Translations under genes and position numbers: made by a program
Shown here: positions 17,406-25,812 of the stretch, piece after piece
How the letters are laid out: each line of letters opens with the position of its first letter
Numbering within the stretch: position 1 is the stretch's first letter
Assembly (NCBI RefSeq): GCF_002994635.1
Contig: NZ_PVNL01000124.1
Coordinates: 1 to 64,000 of the forward strand
Origin: Enhygromyxa salina
Lineage (GTDB): Bacteria; Myxococcota_A; Polyangia; Nannocystales; Nannocystaceae
Length of the DNA stretch: 64,000 nucleotides
Direction: 5' to 3'
Notes under the pieces: generated by a model
Told to the model about the DNA's origin: nothing
The model's input: only the letters and a program-made list of their open reading frames with translations
Databases searched by the model: none

Positions 17406-17830
17406 TCTGCAGGTCGAGCATCCGCCGCTTCGACGGCGACGCCGGATCGACGCTGCACACGGCGGCGTTCACCCGCGGCGCGACGGGGCTGCGCTTTGTC
17501 TCTTGGGCAACGATCGACAAGGGCACGGGCTTGTACGTCGACAAGACCAAGGCGCCCGCGTTCTCGATCGCGTGGGTCCCGGCCGAGAAGATCACCGACG
17601 AGACCAGCAGCGCGATCGAGATCGACGCGGCGCTGGCCGATCCCGATCAAGTGCCGCTGATCGTCGTGCCCAAGCTCGAGCTGCCCGTCGCCTTCATGAG
17701 CGACGACGGCTCGGCGTTCCCCGTGGTGGGGATCAAGGGCCAGGCCATGGTTTTGGTCGCGCGTGTCGATGGGATCGACCTCGGCACGCACGGCCAACTG
17801 ACGTTTGGGTGGGTAGGTGATCGATGCTGA
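17402..17830 (+). CDS. Unrecognised 142-residue beta-rich protein
   Basis: Starts at GTG 17402 overlapping the previous stop. Predominantly strand-like: STLHTAAFTRGATGLRFVSW, VPLIVVPKLELPVAFM, VGIKGQAMVLVARVDGIDLG. No signal peptide or membrane span. A small structural subunit is possible; function unknown. Confidence 0.5.
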   Translation: MICRSSIRRFDGDAGSTLHTAAFTRGATGLRFVSWATIDKGTGLYVDKTKAPAFSIAWVPAEKITDETSSAIEIDAALADPDQVPLIVVPKLELPVAFMSDDGSAFPVVGIKGQAMVLVARVDGIDLGTHGQLTFGWVGDRC

Positions 17831-17870
17831 TCAGCGACCACCGCAAGTTCTCGAACACGAGGGGGACACG

Positions 17871-18737
17871 ATGAACACGATGAAGATCATCGGGATCGTC
17901 GCTACTGGTCTCACCGTCGCCGGACTCGTCGGCGGTGGTGTGTGGTGGTGGCGACAACGCAAGAAACAGCAAGACGGCGCGCGACCGGTCACACCGGACG
18001 CGCGCCCAGGACCCACGCCGAGCGGACCGCCGCGGCCAGCTCCAAGCCCGGAGCAGAAATCCACGAACCCGCGCGGCCACATGCTCAACGCGCCCGAGCT
18101 GCCGCCCGAGCTCCAGAAGATCCTCGATGAGCAGTTCCCGGATTCGTGGCCGCCCGAGGACGCGGTGGTCAACGGGATGACGCAAGAGGATCAGATCGTG
18201 ATCGCGGTCGAGAGCGAGCAGGTCGGCAACTACACCCAGACCCGGCAAGAGCTGATCTCGGCCAAGGTGCTGAGCGTCGAGAAGACCCTGGTTCGCGGTC
18301 GGATCATCGGGCCGGTGGTCTACGCCGAGCACCATGGAGCGCACGCCGGCCACGGCTTCAGGGTTGGGGATCTGATCGAGGTCCCGCGCTCGAAGATCTT
18401 GCTCGCGGCTCGATCGATCGAGCCGAAAAAGAAGGGGTACGGGGGCGAGGGCAAGTCCCAACAGACCTTCAAGCCGAGCAACTTGACCAAGGAGACGTAC
18501 CAGGTGCGACCGGCGACGCCCTACGATCTGATCTTGCCGTACCGCACCAATGAGCTGGAGTGGTACGTGGATCGCGAGATGGTCAAGATGATCCGGATCG
18601 GCGAGAGCGGGCTGCTCGAGCAGATCATGTTCAGCGAGGACAGCATGCGCGGGCCGGTCACCGTGCGTGCCCTCGATAATGATCCCAAAGAGGGCAAGAT
18701 CTTTGTCGCTCGCTGGGAATTCAACATCGATCCGTGA
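17871..18737 (+). CDS. N-terminally anchored membrane protein, unrecognised
   Basis: 288 residues from ATG 17871 (GAGGGGG 6 bp upstream). One membrane segment at residues 5-28 (IIGIVATGLTVAGLVGGGVW) is followed by a basic Pro-rich linker. The soluble C-terminal domain contains TQEDQIVIAVESEQVGNYTQ and a strand-rich block (FRVGDLIEVPRSKILLAARS) that looks like a small beta-barrel module. Function unknown. Confidence 0.55.
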   Translation: MNTMKIIGIVATGLTVAGLVGGGVWWWRQRKKQQDGARPVTPDARPGPTPSGPPRPAPSPEQKSTNPRGHMLNAPELPPELQKILDEQFPDSWPPEDAVVNGMTQEDQIVIAVESEQVGNYTQTRQELISAKVLSVEKTLVRGRIIGPVVYAEHHGAHAGHGFRVGDLIEVPRSKILLAARSIEPKKKGYGGEGKSQQTFKPSNLTKETYQVRPATPYDLILPYRTNELEWYVDREMVKMIRIGESGLLEQIMFSEDSMRGPVTVRALDNDPKEGKIFVARWEFNIDP

Positions 18738-18778
18738 CCAGCGGCCGACACGAGTCGGCGACAACTCGGAGGTGAGCA

Positions 18779-21700
18779 ATGAAGATCGAGGCACGAGAGC
18801 TGCGCCTCGCCGATGTCGTGCGCATCATCGGCGACGGTGAACGGGAGATCCGGCGAGTCGAGAAGGCCGGCGACCAGGTGCGCGCGTGGTACCGCGGCGA
18901 CGAAGAGAACGAACAGCCCAGCGTGGTGTGGGCTGGCGAGGTCGAGCTGGAGATCCAGCGACCGGGGGATCTGTTCGCGGTCGACGACAAGCCCAAGACC
19001 GAAGCCGACGCGCGGAAGATCGTGATCGAGCGGCTGCAAGCTGAGGGCTGGCGACACACGCCGCGCGAGCGCTGGGCTGGGGTCAACGAGTTCGTCACGG
19101 ATCCGACTGACACGTTTCGGATCGTGATCGACAAGGATGGCTCGGTCAGTACTCAGTCGCGCGTGTCCTATCGGTACGTCGGCGGATGGCAGCGGCCCCG
19201 GTCCTACGGCGGCACGGAGTCGATCGCCGCAAAGCTCGAGGAGTCCGTCGCGGAGTTGCTCGCTAGCGCTGCCGAGGATGCAAGCAAGCGCGCCGAGATC
19301 GAAGCTGATCGGATCGAGCGCGAGACTCAGCGAGAAGCTGCTCCGGCTCGCGCTGTCCCGGAGCATCTGGGGCTCGTGGTGCGGTACAGCCGAAAAGAGG
19401 GGGTGTTGCTGTGTGGGGCAACTGCTACTCACAAGGAGACGATCAAGAGGCTGCGCTCGCCGTATCGCTTTCGCTACTCGCGGCGGTTGCCGACCGGGTG
19501 TGGTTGGTACGTGCCGAAGACGCGCGGGGGCTTTCAGCCGCGCGAGCGCGTCGAGCTCGTGGCGAGGTCGCTGCGTGCGAAGGGGATCCCGACAGAGGTG
19601 GAGTACGAGGGGGAAGTCGTCGAGGCGGATGCAAGCCCGGCCGTCGCTGCGAAGCCCGCCGCGGAGCCCCGATCACCGAGCGTTGAGGGCCCGTCCGATG
19701 ACGATCTCGCCGCCCTCGCCAAGAGCTTCGACGTCCAACCGGGCACGATCAAACCCGAGTTCTACAAGGTCCGCGAAGCGTTCACGGCCGCGGAGCGCAA
19801 GGGGTGGGGCGCGAAGCTTCGCGCGTGGATCAACCGCAACAGGATCGTTAAACCCGACGAGGCGAGCACGCTCCTGTCTCGCGTGCGCGGGCAGCTTGCG
19901 TTCGAGCGTGGCGACTGGCCGCCACCACCCGAGCGTGGCGACACCTACGGCCGCGCCGAGTTCAGCGGCGTGCTCGCCAGCATCGAGCACGACCCCGAGA
20001 GCGCGGCGGTGTTCGAGCTCGGCAAGACCTGGCAGCGTCAGCTCGAGCAACTCACCGACAATCGCTCGCAGTCCTGGTACCGCGATCACTCGCTGGATCA
20101 CTGGGTCGGACGAGTCCCCTGGGAGACCCGCGAGTCCTTCGAGCGCCGCGCGTTCTTTGACGTGCTCGGCAAGAACGAGGCGGCCACGGTTCAGCTCGCG
20201 CTCGATGCTCTCGCGGCGAGCCGGAGGCATCTGGCCAGCTACGGCGACAGCATGCGCTTGTCATTGGAGCCCGCGCTGTACGACCCCAAGAGCGAGCCCG
20301 AGCAGATCTACAAGAAGCTGTGCTCGATCGGATCCGAGGTCGCGGAGCGGGTGCTCGCGTCCGTGCATAGCGTCTCGTTCGTCGACCGAGATGATGGATC
20401 GGCGTTGTGTAGTGGCGGGATCGATCTCGCGGGGCTCAGCGCCAAGGGGCAGGCTGAGGCGAAGCGGCGAGCCGAGGACGAAGCCGACGCGGAGCAGCGA
20501 CGCCAAGCCGACGCGCGGGCGCTGCTCGAGGTCGCCGACGCGGCGCTGGCCAGGGGTGAGCTGAGCGTGCGTCGTTTCAACGCGGCCTACTGGCGCGCGC
20601 ACACCAAACTCAGCTCGTATGATCGAGAGCGCCGACGCCTGCAGATGCGCTGGAACCCGGGCGGGATCAACTACACCAAGGGGCTCGGGCCCGCGGGTCA
20701 CCGGACCGATGTGATGGTCCGCGGACCTGGGGACTGGGGCTTCCAGGTCAAGGGTGTGTTCGAAGCTGAAGAGGACGCGATCGAGAGCTTGATCGCCGAG
20801 CTGCGTCGACACGCGGGCGTCGACCAACCCCCGAAGCCCGCGACGATCCCCGACAACGTGAAGGAACCCACCACGATGCCACAAGCCAATCTACCGACGC
20901 TGGAGGAACTCGATCTCGCGTGGAGTCAGTTTCAACAATCGCGCAAGGATCAGGGGACGGGCTGGAGCTCGATCGCGGGTACGTCGTGCTTCAAGCACGT
21001 CGACGACGAGTCGCTGACGCTGTGCACGACGTACCAGACGGCGCCCGTGGGTTCGTGCCCGCCTACCATGGAAGGGCTCAAGAGCACGGCGCGACAGCTG
21101 ATGCTCTGTCAGCCTGACGACGAGCCGGAGTTCTTTCGCGGGAAGCTGGTGGGGATCGGCGAGGCCAAGGCCGAGAGCGCCAACCGAGTCGCCCGGACCC
21201 GTGCCAGCCGCGGTGCACGGAAGGCGCCGGCCGTCGACGAGCTGCCGAGCGTGCAGGACTTCGCGGGTCAGCAGGCGCTGCTCGAGCAGCTGGTGCCGAG
21301 TGGGATCGTGTACGAGCCCGACGATCCGCTCCGCGCGATCGAGATCGAGATCGGTCAGCCGTACTTCGTGCTGGAGAACGGCGACCGCAGGAAGTCGCAG
21401 CACTGGATCAAGGGGAAGCCGTTTCCGGCCGGGATGACCGCGGAGACAAACGTCACTCCCTTTGGGGTGTCGTTGCAGGACTTCATCGCGGGGCTCGGCT
21501 CCAAGTATGTGCCCTACCGCGGGCCTATCGGTCGGCAGACACTGCACGAGCTCGTGAACCTGATCCCGAGCTCGCGGGTCAGCGGCAAGCTGAAGACGGC
21601 GAAGACCTCGCTCAACGACTTTCGCTCGGGGCGCTTTGGTGGGCGCACGGTCTACTGGGTGCCCGCGCCGGACGGGTCCGTGGGTGTCGGGCCGGTGACG

Positions 21701-23125
21701 GCGACGGGCGGAAACGTGACCAGCAAGAGCGTGCTCAAAGAGCTGGCTCAGCAGGCGAAGACTGGACTGCCGCTGACCGAGCTGCCGGAGGGCTGGACGC
21801 TGCAGGACACCGTGGTCGCGGCGATGCTGCGACGTGGCGGGCCGCTGTGGGGAGCCTGGAACATCAAAGAGATGGTGCTGCGCACCAAGGCTGGCGAGGA
21901 CACGGGGTGGTTGCCACCCAAGCCCATGCCCGCGAGCTCGACCTACGATCCCAAAGTTGGCTATGCGGATTTCCCTCATGTCTTGGCGGCGACGTTCGAT
22001 CGGCTGTTCGGCGAGGCGCCGCAGGGCGTGAGGTTCCGGGTGGCCGGGCCGTGGCTTGGACATCTGTATCCGAGCGACTTCGGCAACAAGGTGCAGTTCG
22101 ACGAGCCGACGGGTGGCGAGCTGGATCTGGCGAAGCTCGAGCGGGAGTTCGCCGAGAACACTGCCCTGATGACGGCCGATGTCTACGACCTGCGGGCGAA
22201 GCGGTTGGCCGCCGAGGGCAAGAAGCGTCTTCGCTGGGCGAAAGCGTGGATCGAAGCCGAACGCAAGGCGGCTCGCAAGCGCGAGCAGTCCGTCGAGGAG
22301 AAAGACATGAGCGCCAAGAAGTCGAAGAAGAGGACCGCCACGAAGACCGAGGGGACCGCGAAGAAGAAGGCCGCGACTGCGAAGACGACTCCGACCGCGA
22401 AGAAGCCTGCGACTGAGAAGAAGGCTGCGACTGAGAAGGAGGCCGCGACCGCGAAGAAGGCCGCGACCGCGAAGAAGGCTGCGACCGCGAAGAAGGCTGC
22501 GACCGCGAAGAAGGCTGCGACCGCGAAGAAGGCTGCGACCGCGAAGAAGGCTGCGACCGCGAAGAAGGCTGCGACCGTGAGGAAGGCCACGACCGCGACC
22601 ACAAAGAAGCCCGCGACCGCGAAGAAAGCTGCGACCGCGAAGAGGGCCGCGACCGCGAAGAAGGCCGCGACCGCGAAGAAGGCCGCGACCGCGAAGAAGG
22701 CCGCGACCACCAAGAAGGCCGATCAGAAGCCGGTCGTGGCCCCCCAGTCGGTGACCACGGCTGACGCGAAGCCGTCGACCGCCCCGAAGCCAAGCAAAAA
22801 GAGGCGACTGCACTTCAAGCGCAACGACGTCGTCCGGTTCCGCACGCGCTCGCAGATCGCCGTCGGGCTCGGCATCGGCACTGACACCGAGTTCAAGGTC
22901 GAGATGGTGTCGAACGACGAGGGCCGCCCGGTGGTGGTCTTGCGCTACGGCGAGGGCAAGCACTCGGCACTGATCAAGGTCGCGCCCGGTCACCTGGCGA
23001 TCGTGGAGCGTGCCGTCGAGATCCCGACCGAGATCCGCGCGTGCGCGGCGAAGCTGTCTCAGTACCAGGGCCCGATCTCCCCCAAGACGCGCCGGCTCAT
23101 GGCCGAGCTCGCGCGGAGGTCGTGA
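18779..23125 (+). CDS. Giant 1448-residue protein with Lys/Ala histone-like repeat
   Basis: Starts at ATG 18779 behind CGGAGG. The N-terminus is a small beta-rich domain (LADVVRIIGDGEREIRRV). Several unrecognised domains follow, including GLVVRYSRKEGVLLCGATAT (about 200-290) and a Trp/Pro-rich globular part (about 680-1170). Residues about 1180-1320 are tandem ATAKKA hexapeptides, as in histone H1-like proteins, suggesting DNA or polyanion binding. The last 110 residues (HFKRNDVVRFRTRSQIAVGL onward) mirror the N-terminal beta module. There is no signal peptide or P-loop. A broken copy of its 3' end lies at 32887-33024. Probably the scaffold of the system; function unknown. Confidence 0.65.
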   Translation: MKIEARELRLADVVRIIGDGEREIRRVEKAGDQVRAWYRGDEENEQPSVVWAGEVELEIQRPGDLFAVDDKPKTEADARKIVIERLQAEGWRHTPRERWAGVNEFVTDPTDTFRIVIDKDGSVSTQSRVSYRYVGGWQRPRSYGGTESIAAKLEESVAELLASAAEDASKRAEIEADRIERETQREAAPARAVPEHLGLVVRYSRKEGVLLCGATATHKETIKRLRSPYRFRYSRRLPTGCGWYVPKTRGGFQPRERVELVARSLRAKGIPTEVEYEGEVVEADASPAVAAKPAAEPRSPSVEGPSDDDLAALAKSFDVQPGTIKPEFYKVREAFTAAERKGWGAKLRAWINRNRIVKPDEASTLLSRVRGQLAFERGDWPPPPERGDTYGRAEFSGVLASIEHDPESAAVFELGKTWQRQLEQLTDNRSQSWYRDHSLDHWVGRVPWETRESFERRAFFDVLGKNEAATVQLALDALAASRRHLASYGDSMRLSLEPALYDPKSEPEQIYKKLCSIGSEVAERVLASVHSVSFVDRDDGSALCSGGIDLAGLSAKGQAEAKRRAEDEADAEQRRQADARALLEVADAALARGELSVRRFNAAYWRAHTKLSSYDRERRRLQMRWNPGGINYTKGLGPAGHRTDVMVRGPGDWGFQVKGVFEAEEDAIESLIAELRRHAGVDQPPKPATIPDNVKEPTTMPQANLPTLEELDLAWSQFQQSRKDQGTGWSSIAGTSCFKHVDDESLTLCTTYQTAPVGSCPPTMEGLKSTARQLMLCQPDDEPEFFRGKLVGIGEAKAESANRVARTRASRGARKAPAVDELPSVQDFAGQQALLEQLVPSGIVYEPDDPLRAIEIEIGQPYFVLENGDRRKSQHWIKGKPFPAGMTAETNVTPFGVSLQDFIAGLGSKYVPYRGPIGRQTLHELVNLIPSSRVSGKLKTAKTSLNDFRSGRFGGRTVYWVPAPDGSVGVGPVTATGGNVTSKSVLKELAQQAKTGLPLTELPEGWTLQDTVVAAMLRRGGPLWGAWNIKEMVLRTKAGEDTGWLPPKPMPASSTYDPKVGYADFPHVLAATFDRLFGEAPQGVRFRVAGPWLGHLYPSDFGNKVQFDEPTGGELDLAKLEREFAENTALMTADVYDLRAKRLAAEGKKRLRWAKAWIEAERKAARKREQSVEEKDMSAKKSKKRTATKTEGTAKKKAATAKTTPTAKKPATEKKAATEKEAATAKKAATAKKAATAKKAATAKKAATAKKAATAKKAATAKKAATVRKATTATTKKPATAKKAATAKRAATAKKAATAKKAATAKKAATTKKADQKPVVAPQSVTTADAKPSTAPKPSKKRRLHFKRNDVVRFRTRSQIAVGLGIGTDTEFKVEMVSNDEGRPVVVLRYGEGKHSALIKVAPGHLAIVERAVEIPTEIRACAAKLSQYQGPISPKTRRLMAELARRS
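22300..22720 (+). repeat. 18-bp tandem repeat inside the giant gene
   Basis: The unit GCGACCGCGAAGAAGGCT, encoding ATAKKA, recurs about eight times from 22447 to 22575 and again, more variably, to about 22712. It is near-identical at DNA level, so copy number probably varies among strains. Confidence 0.85.
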
Positions 23126-23760
23126 TGCTGGCGTTCGCGGTCGGACTCTCGCCGGTTCTCGCGTTCGGCGTGGCCGCTTGGTGGGCGCACGCACGCTCGA
23201 CGCGGCTCGAGATCGTCAACCTGTGCGCCGCCGCGCCGGCGAGCAAGCGTTCGTCTCGTCAGCAGCCGGTCGACGCCGTGGTGCTTCACCAGATGGCCTT
23301 CTCGCGGGGCAACGATCTGCTGTGCTACCGCAAGGTCACGGCTCACTTCGTGATCACGCCGAACGGGAGCGTCGCGCAGCTGCACCCACTCAGCGCGCGC
23401 CTGTCGTCGTCACATGGCTTCAACTCGCGGTCCGTGGCGATCGAGTTCGCGGGCAACCTGCGGTCCGCCAACGGCAACTGGTGGCGGCCCGAGAGCTACG
23501 GCCGCGACACCCTGACGACCGAGCAGATCGAGGCAGGCCGGAAGCTGCTCGCGCTGCTCGAGCGACAGGGGATCCGCTTCGTGCTCGGGCACCGACAGAG
23601 CGACGCCGATCGTGGCAACGATCCGGGGCCGGAGATCTGGAGCTCGGTCGCGCAGTGGGGGATCGAGAAGCTCAAGCTGTCCGACGGCGGGCCGGAGTTT
23701 GCGATCGACACCGGCCGGCCGATCCCCGACAGCTGGCGCTCGTTTGACATCAACGCGTGA
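23122..23760 (+). CDS. N-acetylmuramoyl-L-alanine amidase (Amidase_2), membrane-anchored
   Basis: 212 residues from GTG 23122 (ATG 23125 also possible), overlapping the previous TGA. An N-terminal hydrophobic segment (MLAFAVGLSPVLAFGVAAWW) acts as anchor or signal. The catalytic domain has the Amidase_2 signature: VDAVVLHQMAFSRGND (first zinc His), VTAHFVITPNGSVAQLHPL, RSVAIEFAGN, and FVLGHRQSDADRGNDPGPEI (second His and the Asp ligand). It cleaves the bond between muramic acid and the stem peptide. A decayed copy of its middle lies at 25196-25282. Confidence 0.8.
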   Translation: MMLAFAVGLSPVLAFGVAAWWAHARSTRLEIVNLCAAAPASKRSSRQQPVDAVVLHQMAFSRGNDLLCYRKVTAHFVITPNGSVAQLHPLSARLSSSHGFNSRSVAIEFAGNLRSANGNWWRPESYGRDTLTTEQIEAGRKLLALLERQGIRFVLGHRQSDADRGNDPGPEIWSSVAQWGIEKLKLSDGGPEFAIDTGRPIPDSWRSFDINA

Positions 23761-23785
23761 GACACGACTGAGAACGGAAATTCAC

Positions 23786-23995
23786 ATGGATGACGAAGCC
23801 CTGGACAACCTGGACAAGCACGCACGAGAACTCAGCCACCGGCTCATTGAAGCCGCCAGCGCCGCTGACTGGAGCCCAGATAGCGCCGAGCGGTTCGCTG
23901 TGGCGATCACCGAACTCCGAGCGATGTCTACGATCCACGCTGACGCACTCCTCTGGATCCTGTTGTCCGCACACAACACGGGCGCCTCTGCGTGA
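23786..23995 (+). CDS. Small 69-residue protein
   Basis: MDDEALDNLDKHARELSHRL onward, an acidic all-helical protein, starting 25 bp after the amidase stop behind CGGAA. The same frame continues open after the stop with two further in-frame stops (see 24002-24163), so this may be the surviving 5' part of a longer gene. Function unknown. Confidence 0.5.
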   Translation: MDDEALDNLDKHARELSHRLIEAASAADWSPDSAERFAVAITELRAMSTIHADALLWILLSAHNTGASA

Positions 23996-24001
23996 CGCGT
24001 C

Positions 24002-24163
24002 GATCTTGCGCTCGAGGAGGCGGCCGAGCGCTTCGAGGCTGTCCAGGCCGACTATTGCAACCGGTTCCACTGAGCATAGCAGCCGCTCCTCGAAGGCCGG
24101 CCCTCGCAGATCGCGGTGGTCGGCTTTCTCGTGGGTCGCTATCACGGCCTCGCAGAAGCGTAG
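24002..24163 (+). pseudogene. Possible decayed 3' part of the preceding gene
   Basis: In the same frame as the 69-residue gene the codons read DLALEEAAERFEAVQADYC, a stop, another stop, then LEGRPSQIAVVGFLVGRYHG and a final stop. The residues look protein-like but three stops interrupt the frame. Weak evidence. Confidence 0.25.
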
Positions 24164-24203
24164 TGGACGCCCTCGCTTGATTCTACCGGTTGTTCGTCAG
24201 CGA

Positions 24204-24279
24204 GATGATCACCGTGCGGCCGCTGGTGGTGGCCGGCCAGCGATGATCACCGTGCGGCCGCTGGTGGTGGCCGGCCAGC
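24204..24279. repeat. Perfect 38-bp tandem duplication
   Basis: Two identical adjacent 38-bp units (24204-24241 and 24242-24279), each beginning GATGATCACCGTGCGG and ending GGCCGGCCAGC. It lies in the non-coding stretch between the end of the envelope cluster and the HEPN gene. Probably replication slippage. Confidence 0.9.
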
Positions 24280-24378
24280 GAGAAGTCGCACTTCGAACCA
24301 TGCCGACAAGTCCGTTTGCGAGCTCGAAACTGAGGGTCATGCGGCCGAGCCTAGCCGACGTGGCTTCCTGCGTCGCCC

Positions 24379-25020
24379 CTACGTTTCGACCCCACCGAGG
24401 CGACTAGCTCGGCCGAGGACTCGGAGCGCGCCGTCGAGTCCGACCGTCTTCGCTAGGACGTTGGTCAGGAACGGCACCACCCGACGCGGTACATCGGCGA
24501 ACTCGCCGGCGATATCCATGACGGCCAGCAGATCGATTTCTTGGACCACATGCAGTTGAAGCAACGCATCAAAATCCCGATGAGCACACGCGGCGTTACG
24601 CCAACGCTTCAACTCCTGACCACGACGGTGCCAGAACTGCTGGGCGAGTGAGTTGATCTCGTTCAATTCAAACTGGGCGCCCGGGTCGATTGCCAGGATA
24701 GTTTCGCGGATTGGCATCGTGAACGCCTTCTGACGGATGTCGCCCGCGACCTCGTAGAGCAGCGTGGCCCACTGTCGCGCGACAAGGCTCAGCCGGGCGT
24801 GGTCTGACTCATCTGCTCGCAGTGCTTCGATCTTGAGCAGTCCCTGGTCTCGTTCCGAGAGGCATACATAGATTGCCAGGTTGTGGATCCGGACGATGTC
24901 GTCGCTTCCTAGTCTCGCAGCGCGCGCGGACTCCATCCGACACGTTTCGATCGTGGCGTCGATGACCTTCCCGACCCTCAGTTCGTTCGCTATTAGGGCT
25001 TCTCGTTCTGGCGATAGCAT
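24379..25020 (-). CDS. HEPN-domain protein (candidate RNase or AbiU2-like)
   Basis: 213 residues, all helical. The motif WRNAACAHRDF at residues 140-150 matches the RX4-6H signature (Arg141, His147) of HEPN domains, which form the RNase active site in many toxins and defence proteins. The spacing after it (DALLQLHVVQEIDLL) fits the last HEPN helix. No antitoxin is adjacent. An abortive-infection or toxin role is inferred from the motif and the defence-gene neighbours. Confidence 0.6.
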   Translation of the reverse strand: MLSPEREALIANELRVGKVIDATIETCRMESARAARLGSDDIVRIHNLAIYVCLSERDQGLLKIEALRADESDHARLSLVARQWATLLYEVAGDIRQKAFTMPIRETILAIDPGAQFELNEINSLAQQFWHRRGQELKRWRNAACAHRDFDALLQLHVVQEIDLLAVMDIAGEFADVPRRVVPFLTNVLAKTVGLDGALRVLGRASRLGGVET

Positions 25021-25195
25021 GATGCTGACGCTATCACGGAAGCCAGCGAGGAGAGAACTGCTCGGGGCGTGGCCGTTGTTCGACCAGGCGGAGTTCGGAG
25101 ATCCGGACGCATGGCGCGATCCCGAGGTTGCGACCCGCTACGTGTCGACGCGAGATCCAGTGGACACCCGCGGTATCCAACCGACGCGCCAAGCG

Positions 25196-25282
25196 GTCGC
25201 CTCGTATCGTCGGCAACCAGTCGATGCCGTGATGCGTCAGGCAGATGGCCTTCTCCCGCGGCGACGATCTGCTGTGCTACCC
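25196..25282 (+). pseudogene. Fragment of an Amidase_2 gene
   Basis: About 87 bp align with the amidase gene around 23255-23340; the stretch CAGATGGCCTTCTC(G/C)CG is followed in both by ACGATCTGCTGTGCTAC. Extra bases shift the frame. It is a decayed copy of the amidase of the envelope cluster. Confidence 0.65.
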
Positions 25283-25337
25283 GCATTGCGCGTAGGGCGC
25301 GACATGATCGCGGGACTCGTACCGAAGAGCCAAAAAA

Positions 25338-25447
25338 AGAAGGCGCAAATCCAAAGCGGACCTTGCGCCTCACTTCTGCTTATGGTACTCTGCGCGGATG
25401 TGGCAAATCCGCCACGAAACGGACGTCGCAAGTCCGTCTCAAGTACC
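25338..25447 (+). ncRNA. Structured RNA leader candidate
   Basis: A first hairpin pairs AGGCGCAA (25341-25348) with TTGCGCCT (25363-25370). Then GGTACT (25384-25389) pairs with AGTACC (25442-25447) and encloses two hairpins, making a three-way junction. These are GCGGAT-GTGGCAA-ATCCGC (25394-25412) and ACGGAC-GTCGCAA-GTCCGT (25419-25437). The two have 6-bp stems, with several positions differing in a pairing-preserving way, and nearly identical 7-nt loops (GTSGCAA). The ribosome-binding site AGGAG of the next gene starts 7 nt after the junction. A cis-regulatory RNA or protein-binding RNA is likely; the class is unknown to me. Confidence 0.55.
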
Positions 25448-25464
25448 AAAGTCAGGAGATTTCG

Positions 25465-25758
25465 TTGCAAAAAATCAATAACATTTCAGCTCAACCCGCA
25501 CAACCCGAGTTGCATCTTTTCGGGTGTGATATTTCGCAGCATTCGGAGCTCGTCGAGTGCTGTCACTGTGTACAGCTTCCCGAATCACCGTGCCCGCTGT
25601 GTCACGGCTGGGGCTGGCTGCCTAGGTGGATGAACGTCGTTTTCGGTCTGTGCTCAGCACGCGCTACTAGCGCCGAAGACGTGATCGCGGCTGCAGTCGA
25701 GGCGAGTCACATCATCTCGATGTATCAGGAGAAGAACGGCGTTCCGCAAAGGGAGTAG
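25465..25758 (+). CDS. Small zinc-ribbon-like protein with TTG start
   Basis: 97 residues from TTG 25465, chosen because AGGAG stands 6 bp before it and no other start fits. ECCHC (about residues 31-35) and CPLCHGWGW (about 43-51) form a Cys4-type zinc site. The C-terminal half is helical (SAEDVIAAAVEASHIISMYQ). It follows the structured RNA and is closed by a strong terminator, so this is a self-contained transcription unit. Function unknown; the protein could bind its own leader. Confidence 0.65.
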   Translation: MQKINNISAQPAQPELHLFGCDISQHSELVECCHCVQLPESPCPLCHGWGWLPRWMNVVFGLCSARATSAEDVIAAAVEASHIISMYQEKNGVPQRE

Positions 25759-25764
25759 CGACCG

Positions 25765-25812
25765 AGCAAGGCCCGGCGCCGATAGCGGCGCCGGGCCTTG
25801 CTGTTTATCGTT
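25765..25812 (+). terminator. Intrinsic terminator
   Basis: A perfect 17-bp stem (AGCAAGGCCCGGCGCCG paired with its complement) around an ATAG loop, 7 bp after the stop codon, followed by GTTTATCGTTTT. Confidence 0.85.

Noticed and set aside
22300..22720. Possible CRISPR array in the regular 18-bp repeats
   Set aside because: The repeats are in frame, directly adjacent with no spacers, and encode ATAKKA inside a gene. The Gly-Asp tracts and the 21-bp repeats are likewise coding.
20891..23194. Long open frame on the minus strand opposite the giant gene
   Set aside because: It is antisense to a well-supported gene, has no ribosome-binding site or domain, and mirrors the Lys/Ala repeat as low-complexity Arg/Gly/Leu.
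9430..23995. Tectivirus- or corticovirus-like prophage
   Set aside because: Small membrane proteins, wall hydrolases and a size of about 14 kb fit, but I cannot find a packaging ATPase, a double jelly-roll capsid protein, a polymerase or terminal repeats. Kept only as one hypothesis in the findings.
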